Shown here: positions 9,659-21,463 of the stretch, in pieces
Position numbering within the stretch: the stretch's first letter is position 1
How the letters are laid out: every line of letters starts with the position of its first letter
Assembly (NCBI RefSeq): GCF_000092045.1
Contig: NC_007762.1
Coordinates: 62,001 to 126,000, forward strand
DNA length: 64,000 bases
Source: Rhizobium etli CFN 42
GTDB taxonomy: Bacteria; Pseudomonadota; Alphaproteobacteria; Rhizobiales; Rhizobiaceae
Direction of reading: 5' to 3'
Position numbers and translations under genes: made by a program
The notes under the pieces: model-generated
Told to the model about the DNA's origin: nothing
Databases searched by the model: none
Seen by the model: only the letters and a program-made list of their open reading frames with translations

Positions 9659-10105
9659 ATGGCGCAGGCCAAACCGGCTCCGTATGATACTGCTACCGAC
9701 CAGCATAATCGCGTGTGTATCGACGGCTTTAAGGTCGTAAGCACGCGTTTGCGATCGGCTGAATATGAGACCTTCTCCCACCAAGCGCGCTCGCTGGGAC
9801 TGTCTGACAGTATGGCCATGCGCGTTGCAGTGCGCCGCATTGGGGGCTTTCTCGAAATAGATGAAAAAACGCGTGGTAAGATGGAAGGTATTCTTTTGTC
9901 CATGGGAACGCTTTCAGGCAATATTGCCGCCCTGTTGTCTGCTTACGCGGATAATCCGCGGCCGGATTTGGAGGCCCTGAGAGCCGAACGTATCGCTTTC
10001 GGCAAGGCGTTCGCCGACCTTGACGGCTTGCTCCGTTCTATTTTGTCCGTATCCCGCCGGCGTATAGATGGTTGCGCTATGCTGAAAGACACATTGCAGC
10101 GCTGA
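9659..10105 (+). CDS. virD1: VirD1, T-DNA border endonuclease accessory protein
   Basis: The start at 9659 ([14 protein letters not shown]) is chosen over the longer open frame because GGAGGAAG lies directly upstream and it yields 148 residues, the family length (about 147). VirD1 works with VirD2 at the T-DNA borders, relaxing supercoiled DNA so that VirD2 can cleave the double-stranded substrate. The conserved core [20 protein letters not shown] (about 21-40) followed by [14 protein letters not shown] is fully present. It is the first gene of the operon, 27 bases before virD2, and appears intact. Confidence 0.93.
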   Translation: MAQAKPAPYDTATDQHNRVCIDGFKVVSTRLRSAEYETFSHQARSLGLSDSMAMRVAVRRIGGFLEIDEKTRGKMEGILLSMGTLSGNIAALLSAYADNPRPDLEALRAERIAFGKAFADLDGLLRSILSVSRRRIDGCAMLKDTLQR

Positions 10106-10132
10106 CGTGGCACCCGCCCGGGAGCATGTTCG

Positions 10133-11377
10133 ATGCCGGATCGACCTCAGGTTATCATTCGCATAGTACCTGATGGTGGAACTAGGACCCTCCAGCAGAT
10201 CATCAATCAGCTGGAGTATCTCTCCCGGAAGGGAAAACTCGAGTTGCAGCGTTCAGCCCGGCACCTCGATATCCCCGTGCCGCCGGATCAAATCGCTGAA
10301 CTTGCCCGAAGCTGGGTCCAGGAGACCGGAGTTTATGACGAAAGTCAGCCGGATGAGCGAAGGGAACAGGAGTTGACCACGCATATTATTGTAAGCTTCC
10401 CCCCGGGCACAGGTCGAGCAGATGCTTATGCGGCGAGCCGCGAGTGGGCAGCCGAGATGTTTGGGTCAGGCAACGGGGGCGGGCGATACAACTATCTTAC
10501 GGCCTTCCACGTTGACCGCGATCACCCGCACCTGCATGTCGTGGTCAACCGCCGCGAACTTCTGGGACGTGAGTGGCTGAAGATTTCGCGGCGCCACCCG
10601 CATCTGAATTACGAAGCCTTGCGCATGAAGATGGCCGAGATTTCGCTCCGCCACGGCATTGTCCTTGATGCCAGCTCACGAGCAGAACGTGGTATCCTTG
10701 AGCGTCCGATGACTTACGCCCAGTTCCGGCGCCTTGAGCGGCAGGCCAGCCGGGTCCGGTTCGACGATGCAGATACGGAACAGGGGTCACCGCGTGAAGA
10801 TCATCCCTTGCAGGACCAACCTGTGGATACGTTGCCTCCTGCCGGGCCTTCGAGCAAATCGAAGGCCGCAGTTCAACCGTCCGTCGCACATAACGCGTCG
10901 CCCGTTCCCTTGTTGGAGAGCGCAGGATTCGTTCCGGCGGGCAACCTCGGTGATGACGCACCAAATGCTGTCCGGGACGGCGCATGCAAGCCAAGGGACA
11001 ATTCCGGAGTTCCTGGCACAGCAAACCAGAATGCGGTGCAGTCGCCAGACACCGCGCAAGAGAATCCAAAACGACGACGCGATGATGCTGGCGAGCCGAG
11101 TGGGGCAAAGGGCGGGAGATCAATTGCCACCGAGCCGGAGACAACCGCCCGGGAGCAGAACGATCGCAATAACCCCGCAACATTGCTGGCCGCCCCCCCC
11201 AGGTCACTGTCGTTGAATGACACCGCCCGTAGCGGATCGGCGACTGATTCACTGCCTGCGGTTTTCGAAAGCCAGCAGCAGAGACCGCTTTCCTCGAAGC
11301 GGGCACTTGAGGACGAGGCACCGGGTGACCGAAAACGGGCAAGGGATGGGAGCAGCCAGGATCGTCGCCGGGATTAG
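10133..11377 (+). CDS. virD2: VirD2, T-DNA border relaxase and pilot protein
   Basis: The 414-residue protein is the relaxase that nicks the bottom strand of border repeats and stays bound to the 5' end of the T-strand through Tyr29, which is present (NQLEY at 25-29). The metal-binding motif DRDHPHLHVVVNRR lies at about residues 125-138. The N-terminal 200 residues are highly conserved; the Pro/Ser-rich linker is variable as usual. The C-terminus has a bipartite nuclear signal, KR then ten residues then KRAR. It ends DGSSQDRRRD and lacks a clear DGRGGT-type omega motif, unlike VirD2 of classical Ti plasmids. Tail arginines fit VirD4-dependent export. Confidence 0.95.
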   Translation: MPDRPQVIIRIVPDGGTRTLQQIINQLEYLSRKGKLELQRSARHLDIPVPPDQIAELARSWVQETGVYDESQPDERREQELTTHIIVSFPPGTGRADAYAASREWAAEMFGSGNGGGRYNYLTAFHVDRDHPHLHVVVNRRELLGREWLKISRRHPHLNYEALRMKMAEISLRHGIVLDASSRAERGILERPMTYAQFRRLERQASRVRFDDADTEQGSPREDHPLQDQPVDTLPPAGPSSKSKAAVQPSVAHNASPVPLLESAGFVPAGNLGDDAPNAVRDGACKPRDNSGVPGTANQNAVQSPDTAQENPKRRRDDAGEPSGAKGGRSIATEPETTAREQNDRNNPATLLAAPPRSLSLNDTARSGSATDSLPAVFESQQQRPLSSKRALEDEAPGDRKRARDGSSQDRRRD

Positions 11378-11398
11378 GACGCAGGTAAGGAGCCAATC

Positions 11399-13274
11399 AT
11401 GACCCATGGGCAGTTCACCGATTATCGCGCGCGTCCGGCGCTGACAGTCTCGGACGACGGCCATGGAACGGCAACAATCCCGGCGCTGGAGGGGCAGATC
11501 AAGGTACGGGGCGGCGGAGAGGGCGCGGCAGTCGCGGCCGATCTGCCGACACGACCGAATGAAGGAGTGCACCCACATATCAGGGAAATGCCGGCGAGTA
11601 CTGCTGCCGGCCTCATCGAGGCCGCTGCGGACTCGCCTGGCGCATTCGAAGCGACTGCAAATGTACCCGCCATCCTGCACAATAACAAAGGTGATTTCCG
11701 CGCCGCCATGCAGTACTTGCGCTCGCTTGAACCGGAACGATCAGACAGGCGCGCCGGTGAACCTGCCATGTCGCCGGAGCCGCCAGCACGGGCCGCGAAG
11801 CGACTGCGCGGAAACCAGTCCCCCGGCTGGACAGTCAAATCGGCCGTACAGCGGCAAAGCGCGCTCGGCAGTCTCTGCCAGCCGAGCAACGCCCATCCGA
11901 AGCGAGTGTATACAACATTCGGCCACCGACAGAAACAACACGGGGAAACTGGCAGGAAAGCTCATCAATTCCGGACGCCACTCCCGTCTCCTTACCCCAT
12001 TCGGGTCCACCCGCGCATTGGTTCGGGAGGGATACCGATACGGATAGAAACTCGGCTGATACCATTCCGCTTGCGAACTGGGGGGTGGAGGAGACCGTGA
12101 AGCCGAAAATCTTGCGGTTCATGCGAACACTCCAACTTCCGACACGATGAGAGGTTCTCGCAGCGTGACACATACCGAAGTTCTGGACGATGCCGGCAGT
12201 ACCCGCACGAAAGAACTCCACAGTCGTTTCCGCGAAGAAACGACCCCCGGATCATCTCAGGGGTTATTTCCGGGTACGCAAACCTCGCCACAAGGTCGCC
12301 ACGAGGATATCCCCGACCTGAACGAAGCAGCTCTGGCCGAAATCGATGCGGCATACGACGCCCCGTTGAGAATGCCCGGGGGGACGACGAGTGTCATACC
12401 GGATATGCAGTCCGGATCAGGCGAGGCATTCCCCGGGGTCGTGGACGGGCCCTGCGTCGATCCGGAGATGCACGCTGTTAAACGCCATGGACTCTTGCCG
12501 CAAGCACCGGAGTGCGCTGCAGCGGAGCCCTGTGGCTGGCCTGGCTTCACATCGGCCGATCTTGAAAAAATCGATGCAATCGTGAGTTTTCGCTCGGACG
12601 GTTGGTCCCCGACGCGAAACATTCCGCCGAAATTCACCGCGGCTGGTCCCGACAGCGTCTCCCGGAATGGGCGCGCTGTCAGAAATTCGCCCGGGATGCC
12701 GGCCTGCGACACGGCGCACGCCGGGAATTTTCCGATCTGTCCGGCGCTGAAACGGCTCACATCAAGAAGTGTGCGCGGCTCGCAACGACCACTGCTGAAA
12801 AGGGAAAGCAACAGATATCGTCTCCGGCTGACCTGCGGTCCGGTTCAGGCAACCCATATCCCGACGCAATCAGCCGCCGGTCATCTGCCCACGATGTCCC
12901 ACGATGCCAGTCAACTGACGTCATTGTGGCTCCGCGAGCCCGAGATGATCTGTAACGAACTAGTAGCAAGCGCTTGCCCGACGCCGGTTGCCTGCATCGC
13001 CAGACCACGAAAAAACGTCGGGCACGCACCCGCCAGGTTTCATGATACCGCTCCTGTTCCCGGACACCATCGTCCTAGCAGAAGGGGTAGGTTCACGCCT
13101 TTTGATGATGTGATGCTGTCGGAAATCGACGGCTGGATGAACGGGACCGCGGGAGCCGGCCACCGGCCAGCCGACCGGAACCGCGATCGCGTGAAGGTTA
13201 CGACCGTTGGGTTCTGTTCTGGCAGCGCCCGGACCTCAAACGCGATTTCCGATTTGTCCCGCAGTGTTTGGTGA
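11399..13274 (+). pseudogene. virD3: VirD3-like ORF, two frameshifts
   Basis: The position between virD2 and virD4 and the good start (AAGGAG before ATG at 11399) identify virD3, a variable gene of unsettled function. The sequence makes sense only in three successive frames. MTHGQFTDYRARPAL runs to about 11825 (near a run of five C). The next frame, with KRARQSLPAEQRPSEASVY and NWQESSSIPDATPVSLPHSG, runs to about 12090 (near a run of six G). The third frame then runs to 13274. Together about 625 codons result, a size comparable to long VirD3 proteins. The third part has three copies of a motif like FTxxDLxxID (about codons starting 12321, 12546 and 13092). Sequencing error in the homopolymers is a real alternative, as is translation of the third frame from an ATG at 12147 that overlaps a TGA. 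Confidence 0.65.
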
Positions 13275-13278
13275 AGAG

Positions 13279-15279
13279 ATGAACTCGAGCAAGAGCACGC
13301 CCCTACGTTTGGCCGTTAGTGTCGTATGCTCGCTGGCAGCCGGTCTTTGTGTTGCAAGCTTGTATGTAACGTTCCGCCAAGGCTTTAATGGCGAAGCGAT
13401 GATGACCTTCAGTGTCTTCGCCATCTGGTACGAGTCGCCGCTCTATCTGGGGCATACGACCTCGGTATTCTACTACGCTCTGGCCATTGTCGTATCAACT
13501 TCAGCCGTCGTTCTACTCAGCCAACTGTTCGTGTCGCTGCGCAACCGCGAGCATCATGGAACGGCTCGCTGGGCAGAATTCGGGGAAATGCGACGTGCCG
13601 GCTACCTGCAGCGTTACACCAGTATCAATGGTGCGGTGTTTGGCAAGACCTGTGGTCCCCACTGGTTCGGCAGCTATCTGACCAACGGCGAACAGCCCCA
13701 TAGTCTGGTCGTCGCGCCGACGCGAGCCGGCAAGGGCGTCGGCGTCGTCATTCCGACGCTGCTGACCTTCAGGGGCTCGGTGATAGCACTCGATGTCAAA
13801 GGTGAGCTTTTTGACCTGACGTCCAGGGCACGAAAGGCAAACGGCAACGTCGTTTTCAAGTTCGCGCCTCTGGATCCGGAGCGACGGACCCATTGCTACA
13901 ATCCGGTTCTCGATATTGCGGCAATGCCTCCCGAGAGGCAGTTTACCGAGACACGCCGACTTGCTGCAAACCTTATCACTGCGAAAGGCAAGGGAGCGGA
14001 AGGCTTCATCGATGGCGCACGAGACCTTTTTGTTGCGGGTATCCTTGCTTGTATCGAGCGCGGCACTCCGACAATAGGCGCAGTCTACGACCTTTTTGCC
14101 CAGCCTGGCGAGAAGTACAAGCTTTTTGCGCAACTCGCGGAAGAAAGCCAGAATAAGGAGGCTCAGCGCATCTTTGACAACATGGCGGGCAACGACACGA
14201 AAATCCTAACCTCCTATACGTCGGTGCTCGGCGACGGCGGTCTCAATCTTTGGGCTGATCCGCTGGTCAAGGCAGCGACCAGCCGATCCGACTTTTCCAT
14301 CTACGACCTGCGTCGCAGGAAGACCTGCGTTTATCTTTGTGTAAGTCCCAACGATCTTGAGGTCGTTGCGCCGTTGATGCGCCTTCTTTTTCAGCAGGTC
14401 GTGTCGATTTTGCAGCGATCCCTGCCAGGGAAGGACGAGCGCTACGAAGTTCTGTTTCTCCTCGACGAATTCAGGCATCTGGGCAAACTTGAGGCCATCG
14501 AGACCGCGATCACCACCATCGCCGGATACAATGGCCGTTTCATGTTTATTATTCAGAGTCTCTCCGCGCTGACGGGTACCTACGACGAGGCGGGCAAACA
14601 GAACTTTCTCAGCAATACCGGTGTGCAGGTATTTATGGCCACCGCTGACGACGAAACACCGACATATATCTCGAAGGCTATCGGGGAATATACGTTCAAG
14701 GCGCGCTCGACCTCCTATAATCAGACACGCATGTTCGACCAGAACATCCAGATCTCCGATCAGGGGGCACCGCTTTTGCGCCCCGAACAGGTGCGCTTGA
14801 TCGACGACAGGAATGAAATCATCCTCATAAAGGGGCACCCGCCACTTAAACTGCGAAAAGTGCAATATTACTCGGATCGCGCGCTGAAGCGTATTTTCGA
14901 AGCCCAGACCGGTTCGCTCCCCGAGCCAGCGCCCCTTGTGCTGCCGGAGAACATCAATCGCGGAGACCTGGAACAGCCGACTGTCCTCGCGGCGGCGCGA
15001 GAGCCCGGCGACAAGGATTTTGTAGGCGACAATGCGGAAACCGATGGGTACAACGGCAACTGCAATCACGACAACGATGGGGCCATCGGATTTGATATCC
15101 CGTACGGCCCGATTGAAATCGACGATCTGGAGGAATACGCCAGCACAGCTTGTGTCACCGCCGATGCCGGCCCGTCTGCCGAAGTCGCTCCGGCTCTGGT
15201 TGCGCAAGAACAATTGCTGAAACGGATAATCGCGCTTCAGCAACGGTATAGGTCTGGCTCGTCAAACCCCGGGGATTGA
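13279..15279 (+). CDS. virD4: VirD4, type IV secretion coupling protein
   Basis: The start at 13279 (MNSSKSTPLRLAVSVVCSLA) matches VirD4 N-termini and follows the previous stop by four bases. VirD4 is the inner-membrane ATPase that docks VirD2-T-strand and effector proteins at the VirB channel. Two N-terminal membrane helices are visible (about 11-32 and 62-84). Walker A is APTRAGKGVG (146-155) and Walker B is VLFLLDEFRHLGKLE (about 390). The TraG/TraD core is intact over roughly 560 residues. The acidic C-terminal tail differs strongly from Ti VirD4 tails. virD5, which usually follows, is absent; an IS630 remnant begins about 80 bases downstream. Confidence 0.95.
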   Translation: MNSSKSTPLRLAVSVVCSLAAGLCVASLYVTFRQGFNGEAMMTFSVFAIWYESPLYLGHTTSVFYYALAIVVSTSAVVLLSQLFVSLRNREHHGTARWAEFGEMRRAGYLQRYTSINGAVFGKTCGPHWFGSYLTNGEQPHSLVVAPTRAGKGVGVVIPTLLTFRGSVIALDVKGELFDLTSRARKANGNVVFKFAPLDPERRTHCYNPVLDIAAMPPERQFTETRRLAANLITAKGKGAEGFIDGARDLFVAGILACIERGTPTIGAVYDLFAQPGEKYKLFAQLAEESQNKEAQRIFDNMAGNDTKILTSYTSVLGDGGLNLWADPLVKAATSRSDFSIYDLRRRKTCVYLCVSPNDLEVVAPLMRLLFQQVVSILQRSLPGKDERYEVLFLLDEFRHLGKLEAIETAITTIAGYNGRFMFIIQSLSALTGTYDEAGKQNFLSNTGVQVFMATADDETPTYISKAIGEYTFKARSTSYNQTRMFDQNIQISDQGAPLLRPEQVRLIDDRNEIILIKGHPPLKLRKVQYYSDRALKRIFEAQTGSLPEPAPLVLPENINRGDLEQPTVLAAAREPGDKDFVGDNAETDGYNGNCNHDNDGAIGFDIPYGPIEIDDLEEYASTACVTADAGPSAEVAPALVAQEQLLKRIIALQQRYRSGSSNPGD

Positions 15280-15440
15280 TTTGAAGCAGCGTCGTTCGGC
15301 ATCATTCGATGCCGGAGTCGGTCAGATATTGCGGTTCGATCGATGCGGTGCCAGACCTAGACATGTCCTGCGATTGATGAATCGATTGTGAGGTGACGAG
15401 AGCGACCGAAGCTGATTCAACATCCACAGCGGAGAGGTGG

Positions 15441-15600
15441 ATGATGGGACAGGCCCTGAGCGATGATCTCCTAATATGGGTTTTGAAAGCGTCTGCGGCG
15501 GGCATGTCGGCTCGACAGGCTGCGGCTCGTTTCGGAGTTGGGATTTCGACGGCGATCCGCTGGATCGCAAGAGCGAAAGAGGGTGAGTTAACTGCTCGGC
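15441..15600 (+). pseudogene. IS630-family transposase, N-terminal fragment
   Basis: This is the same IS630 start as at 1347-1800 but in opposite orientation, with the same GGAGAGG site and MMGQALSDDLLIWVLKA. It ends after ARAKEGELTAR, where unrelated DNA begins. Left-end homology between the two copies begins at ACATGTCCTGCG (about 15360). Confidence 0.75.
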
Positions 15601-15703
15601 AGAGCTGGCTCGGGAAATCTACACAGCTAGGATAAGTGGAATTTCTGCCTGACTTCGGCTTAGATGCCGGGAACAGGAGCACTGCTGTCCGGTTTAAATT
15701 TTG

Positions 15704-16849
15704 TCACCATTGGAGGCTCATCTGGCCGGGATTTCCGGGAGGGCTGTGGCGTGGCTTTAGCAGGCGGTCGATCCTTTTGCGGTGCATCAGGTTGGTGCGC
15801 ACCAGGCGGGCGAAGGCCAGCGGGCTTATGATGGTGGCCTGGTCGGCCTTTGCCATCTGCAGCAGCAGATAGGCGATCAGAGCGACGGCCACCTGGATGC
15901 GCACGGCATTTTCGCTGTTGCCGAGGAAATGGCGGATCTTCAGCGTCTGCTTGACCCAGGGGAAAAACAGTTCGATCGCCCAGCGGCGCTTGTAAAGCGC
16001 GGCGATCTCCTCGGCCGGGGCAGTAAGATCGTTGGAGAAGATGCGCAGCACCTTGCCGGTTTCGATCCGCTCGCCGATCTCGCGCACCGGCCGGTTCATC
16101 GGGTTGCGGCGGCTCTTGGCCTGACGCTGCGGCAACAGGCCGATGCGGTCGAACAGGATGCCGGCATCCTCGTTTGCCGCCTGCTCGGCGCTCACCGTCA
16201 GTTTCGTGTGGGACTTTAGGCGGCTGACGATGCGGCAGCCGGCGGCGTCCAGCTTCGCCCACCAGCCGAAGTCGTAATAGCCGAGGTCGAAGACATAGGT
16301 GGCGCCGGCCTCGATCGGCATCTCCTTGGCGGCGGTGATGTCGTTGACATTGGCCGGGGTGACGGCCGCGTAGATCGGCCGTTCGGCCTTGGCATCATAG
16401 ACGACGTGCATCTTGGCGCCGCAGGCCTGATCGGAAAAGCGGGCCCACTGCGATCCCGCCCCGGAAAGTGGCAGACTGCTGCCGTCGATCAGATAGACCG
16501 CCTCGCCGACGGCCCGCTTGAGGCCGCGCCCGGCGCGGGCCAGCATCTGCGTGAACAACTCTGCAAAAACGGCGCTCGGACGCAGGCCGTTGGCATCGGC
16601 GAAGGTCGAGCGCGACACCGGGCGAGCGCCGAGATGGTAAAGGCGGGCACTATGGCTTTCCAGGGAGCCGACGATCTCGCGCGGGCTGACGGCACCGGCA
16701 AGCTGGCCGTAAAGCAGCGCGATCAACTGGCTCTTCGTCGACAGCCGCCGAACGTGCTTGTCGGCCTGATGCTCCTCCACAAGTCTTTCGAACACCGTCC
16801 ACGGAATCCGCTTCAACAGATCATGAAAGACGCTATTGTCATGCCGCAC
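15704..16849 (-). CDS. IS4-family transposase (DUF4372 type)
   Basis: A GTG start at 16849 behind GAGGAACAAC gives VRHDNSVFHDLLKRIPW, the usual N-terminal DUF4372 domain of this IS4 group. The 381-residue enzyme carries the DDE residues in YLIDGSSL (first Asp), FDLGYYDFGWW (second Asp) and the IS4 signature YKRRWAIELFFPWVKQ (Y-2-R-3-E-6-K). It appears complete. A 22-base segment just beyond its 3' end (15682-15703) is an exact inverted repeat of 19243-19264 at the start of the IS3 remnant, hinting that the IS4/IS21 block sits inside an older duplicated end. Confidence 0.85.
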   Translation of the reverse strand: MRHDNSVFHDLLKRIPWTVFERLVEEHQADKHVRRLSTKSQLIALLYGQLAGAVSPREIVGSLESHSARLYHLGARPVSRSTFADANGLRPSAVFAELFTQMLARAGRGLKRAVGEAVYLIDGSSLPLSGAGSQWARFSDQACGAKMHVVYDAKAERPIYAAVTPANVNDITAAKEMPIEAGATYVFDLGYYDFGWWAKLDAAGCRIVSRLKSHTKLTVSAEQAANEDAGILFDRIGLLPQRQAKSRRNPMNRPVREIGERIETGKVLRIFSNDLTAPAEEIAALYKRRWAIELFFPWVKQTLKIRHFLGNSENAVRIQVAVALIAYLLLQMAKADQATIISPLAFARLVRTNLMHRKRIDRLLKPRHSPPGNPGQMSLQW

Positions 16850-17016
16850 GGTGTTGTTCCTCTTTCGTGTTGTCAGTACCGGAGCATACTCCCCAATAGT
16901 GCCGTTTGAATCTTCCCCAGGAGCTGCGCCGCTGGTCTTCCAGCGGCGCGTCATCGCCGATACTCCTTCCGATGGTCGGAAGGGGGATATTGGTGATCAA
17001 GCTGAGGGAGACGATC

Positions 17017-19128
<2,112 letters not shown>

Positions 19129-19239
19129 GTGGGGAATTTTACTTCGGCACTTCTGGGGAAAATTACGCGGCATTGACACGTGTCCGAGATCGTCGCGAAA
19201 CGCTCGAACATGAGTAGAATCAACACCGTGCACCATGTC

Positions 19240-20400
19240 CACTAAATTTAAACCGGACAGCAGTGGAACAGGAGAGACCATGACGAGAGACCGCGCCGGA
19301 ACCATACCCGGCCTTCAAGGCAAAGGTGGCGCTTGCCGCCATCAGGGGCGAGCAGACGCTGGTGGAATTGTCCCAGCAGTTTGACGTGCACGCCAACCAG
19401 ATCAAACAGTGGAAAGACCAGCTCCTTGAGGGGGCGACAGGCGTTTTCGGTGATGAAGCGAAGGCGGAACCGGCGGGTCCAACCGTGGATGTCAAAACAC
19501 TGCACGCCAAGATCGGCGAGCTGACACTGGAGAACGATTTTTGTCCGGTGCGCTCGGCAAGGCGGGATTGCTGGGCGGAAAGAAATGATCGACCGCGCAC
19601 ACAAACTGTCGGTCGTGCGCCAGGCGAAGCTTCTCGGCTTCAGCCGTGGCAGCGTCTACTATTCTCCACGTCCAGTGTCGGGTGGCGATCTTGCTCTGAT
19701 GCGCCGATTTGATGAACTGCATCTCGAATACCCGTTTGCGGGAAGTCGGATGTTGCAGGGGCTTTTGAGGGGAGAAGGGCTGGAAGCTGGGCGATTGCAC
19801 ATTGCCACGCTGATGAAGAAGATGGGCATTGAGGCTATCTACCGCCGCCCAAACACTTCGAAACCGGCTCCCGGTCACAAGATCTATCCTTATCTCCTGC
19901 GAAAACTGGCGGTCATCGGCCCAACCAGGTATGGGCAATGGACCTGACTTACATCCCTATGGCACGGGGCTTCGTCTATCTCTGCGCCGTCGTCGACTGG
20001 TTCAGTCGTCGGGTTCTGTCGTGGCGGTTGTCGATCACGATGGAAGCGGACTTTGCATCGAAGCGGTCGAGGAAGCGCTTGCTCGTTACGGCAGGCCGGA
20101 AATCTTCAATACGGATCAGGGATCGCAGTTCACCTCCATCGACTTCACGGCGGTGTTGAAGAAGGCCGAAAGCGCCATCTCGATGGACAGCAAAGGCGCA
20201 TGGCGGGACAACGTCTTTGTCGAGCGGCTCTGGCGGTCGATCAAATACGAGGAGGTTTACCTCCACGCCTATAAAACCGTCTGAAGCTCGCGCTGGCATC
20301 GGCACCCGACGCCCACATTCATCCCTTGACCGGCAGACGCCGGATCAGGCTTACTTCAACGCGCTGGCACCGATGATTGTGGCAGCATAATCGAGGCGGA
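19240..20400 (+). pseudogene. IS3-family element, OrfA and OrfB broken
   Basis: After an end beginning near TCCACTAAATTTAAACCGG, OrfA reads, with a frameshift near 19325, as a helix-turn-helix protein (LVELSQQFDVHANQIKQWKD). OrfB starts at 19585 (MIDRAHKLSVVRQAKLLGFS), breaks near 19943 inside QAWAMDLTYIPMARGF-type sequence, and shifts again near 20060 before ALARYGRPEIFNTDQGSQF. It ends in VEEVYLHAYKTV-type sequence followed by an internal deletion and a tail (PDQAYFNALAPMMVAA). It cannot be translated as an OrfAB transposase. Confidence 0.75.
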
Positions 20401-20529
20401 AATCCACTTAGAAAAACGCCCGAAGCTGTTCAGACAAACCGAGCCAGCTCTGACAACATTCTCGAACGCGACATCAGGGTTTTTGCGACGGGAAGAAAAT
20501 CGTGACTGTTCAGCGACACTGCTGACAGA

Positions 20530-20697
20530 GCCAAGGTCAGCGCAGTGATCTATAGTTTGATGCTGACCTGCCGCGCCTGTGGCGTCGACCCTCTGATCTG
20601 GCTGCGGCACGTGCTTACTGAGTTGCCGCAGCGAGACGACTACGCCGACATCGGCGACCTGCTACCGATCAACTTCTCGAAAACCTCCGCCGCCTAA
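20530..20697 (+). pseudogene. IS66 transposase TnpC, C-terminal fragment
   Basis: The frame gives AVIYSLMLTCRACGVDPLIWLRHV and ends NFSKTSAA, the C-terminal block of IS66-type transposases. Nothing upstream belongs to it. It ends about 85 bases before the first T-DNA border. Confidence 0.7.
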
Positions 20698-20783
20698 CGG
20701 AGCCGGATATCGCTACCGATGCGAGGCGGCTCCAGCGGTGCCGCAGCCGTCAATGCGCATCGAAAATCGCGCTTACCAATCTT

Positions 20784-20808
20784 CGGCAGGATATATCCTG
20801 ATGTATAT
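20784..20808 (+). repeat. T-DNA border repeat 1 (left-type)
   Basis: CGGCAGGATATATCCTGATG plus TATAT matches the 25-bp border consensus TGRCAGGATATAT(n5)TGTAAAY at nearly all fixed positions. Bases 20785-20805 are identical to border 3 at 32408-32428. By the usual orientation rule, T-DNA lies to its right. Confidence 0.85.
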
Positions 20809-21148
20809 GCCGTGCGGCTGGTGGCAACGCTTTAGGGAGATCAATTTCTTAATGGTAAGTCACGGGGTGCATATCCAAGCCCTCTTGCCCTCGAAAAGCC
20901 AACAAATGTCACCGTCAAATGGCGTGGAATGACCTTTGATATCACTATCCGTCGCTGTCGAGCTGCAGATATGCTTAAGCAAAGGGCCACACAATTATTC
21001 GATAGCGTTTCGATCGTAAAAATGCCATTATTCGTTTCGAGTTCCTTGATTAGTTAAGCTATATATATCACCTCACCTTTTCTCATTGCTACAACGACGC
21101 ATTCTTCATCATATAGAAAATTAAACAAATCTCTCCTATCTTGCAAGT

Positions 21149-21463
21149 ATGGTATGGCTAACCTACAAATTGATGGATAATGAAGTTTATCACATGCGGA
21201 ATGCCCTGTTCGACGCTACTAGGAGCTACGCAGTTCATAAGAGAGGGACGGTTAGAGTCAAATACCTTTATCTTGAGAGTGCGGATGCAGAACGCTCTGT
21301 GGACGCTGGACGGTTGGTCGGAACCGGAACATATGAAGTTCAGACCTACCCTCCGTATGCCGCTCCTGTTGATGCAAAGCCCTGGTTCATCGTTGTTGAC
21401 AGCAGCGCAAACCTGAATGGCGCGATTGATGTGATAGCATGGGGGAGAGCGATAAGGTCATGA
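21149..21463 (+). CDS. T-DNA ORF A, small protein of unknown function
   Basis: The 104-residue product is not recognised as a known T-DNA protein, but it is clearly related to ORF B (33254-33574) in the second T-DNA region. Shared pattern: NALFDATRSY against SALYNAKTNY, then KYLYLESADAE against GYIYMSKAEVE, and at the C-terminus PWFIVVDSSANLNGAIDVIAWG against SWYIAVDRNAPLTGSIDVVGYG, each read in two pieces. A TATATATA box lies about 85 bases upstream and there is no Shine-Dalgarno sequence, as expected for a gene expressed in plant cells. An internal Met (21173) is an alternative start. No signal peptide or membrane segment is seen. Confidence 0.6.
   Translation: MVWLTYKLMDNEVYHMRNALFDATRSYAVHKRGTVRVKYLYLESADAERSVDAGRLVGTGTYEVQTYPPYAAPVDAKPWFIVVDSSANLNGAIDVIAWGRAIRS

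Noticed and set aside
9659..10105. virD1 start at 9566 (longer frame)
   Set aside because: The added 31 residues are absent from VirD1 proteins, and the GGAGGAAG site points to 9659.
10545..11396. 283-codon minus-strand frame opposite virD2
   Set aside because: Shadow of virD2, without a start signal.
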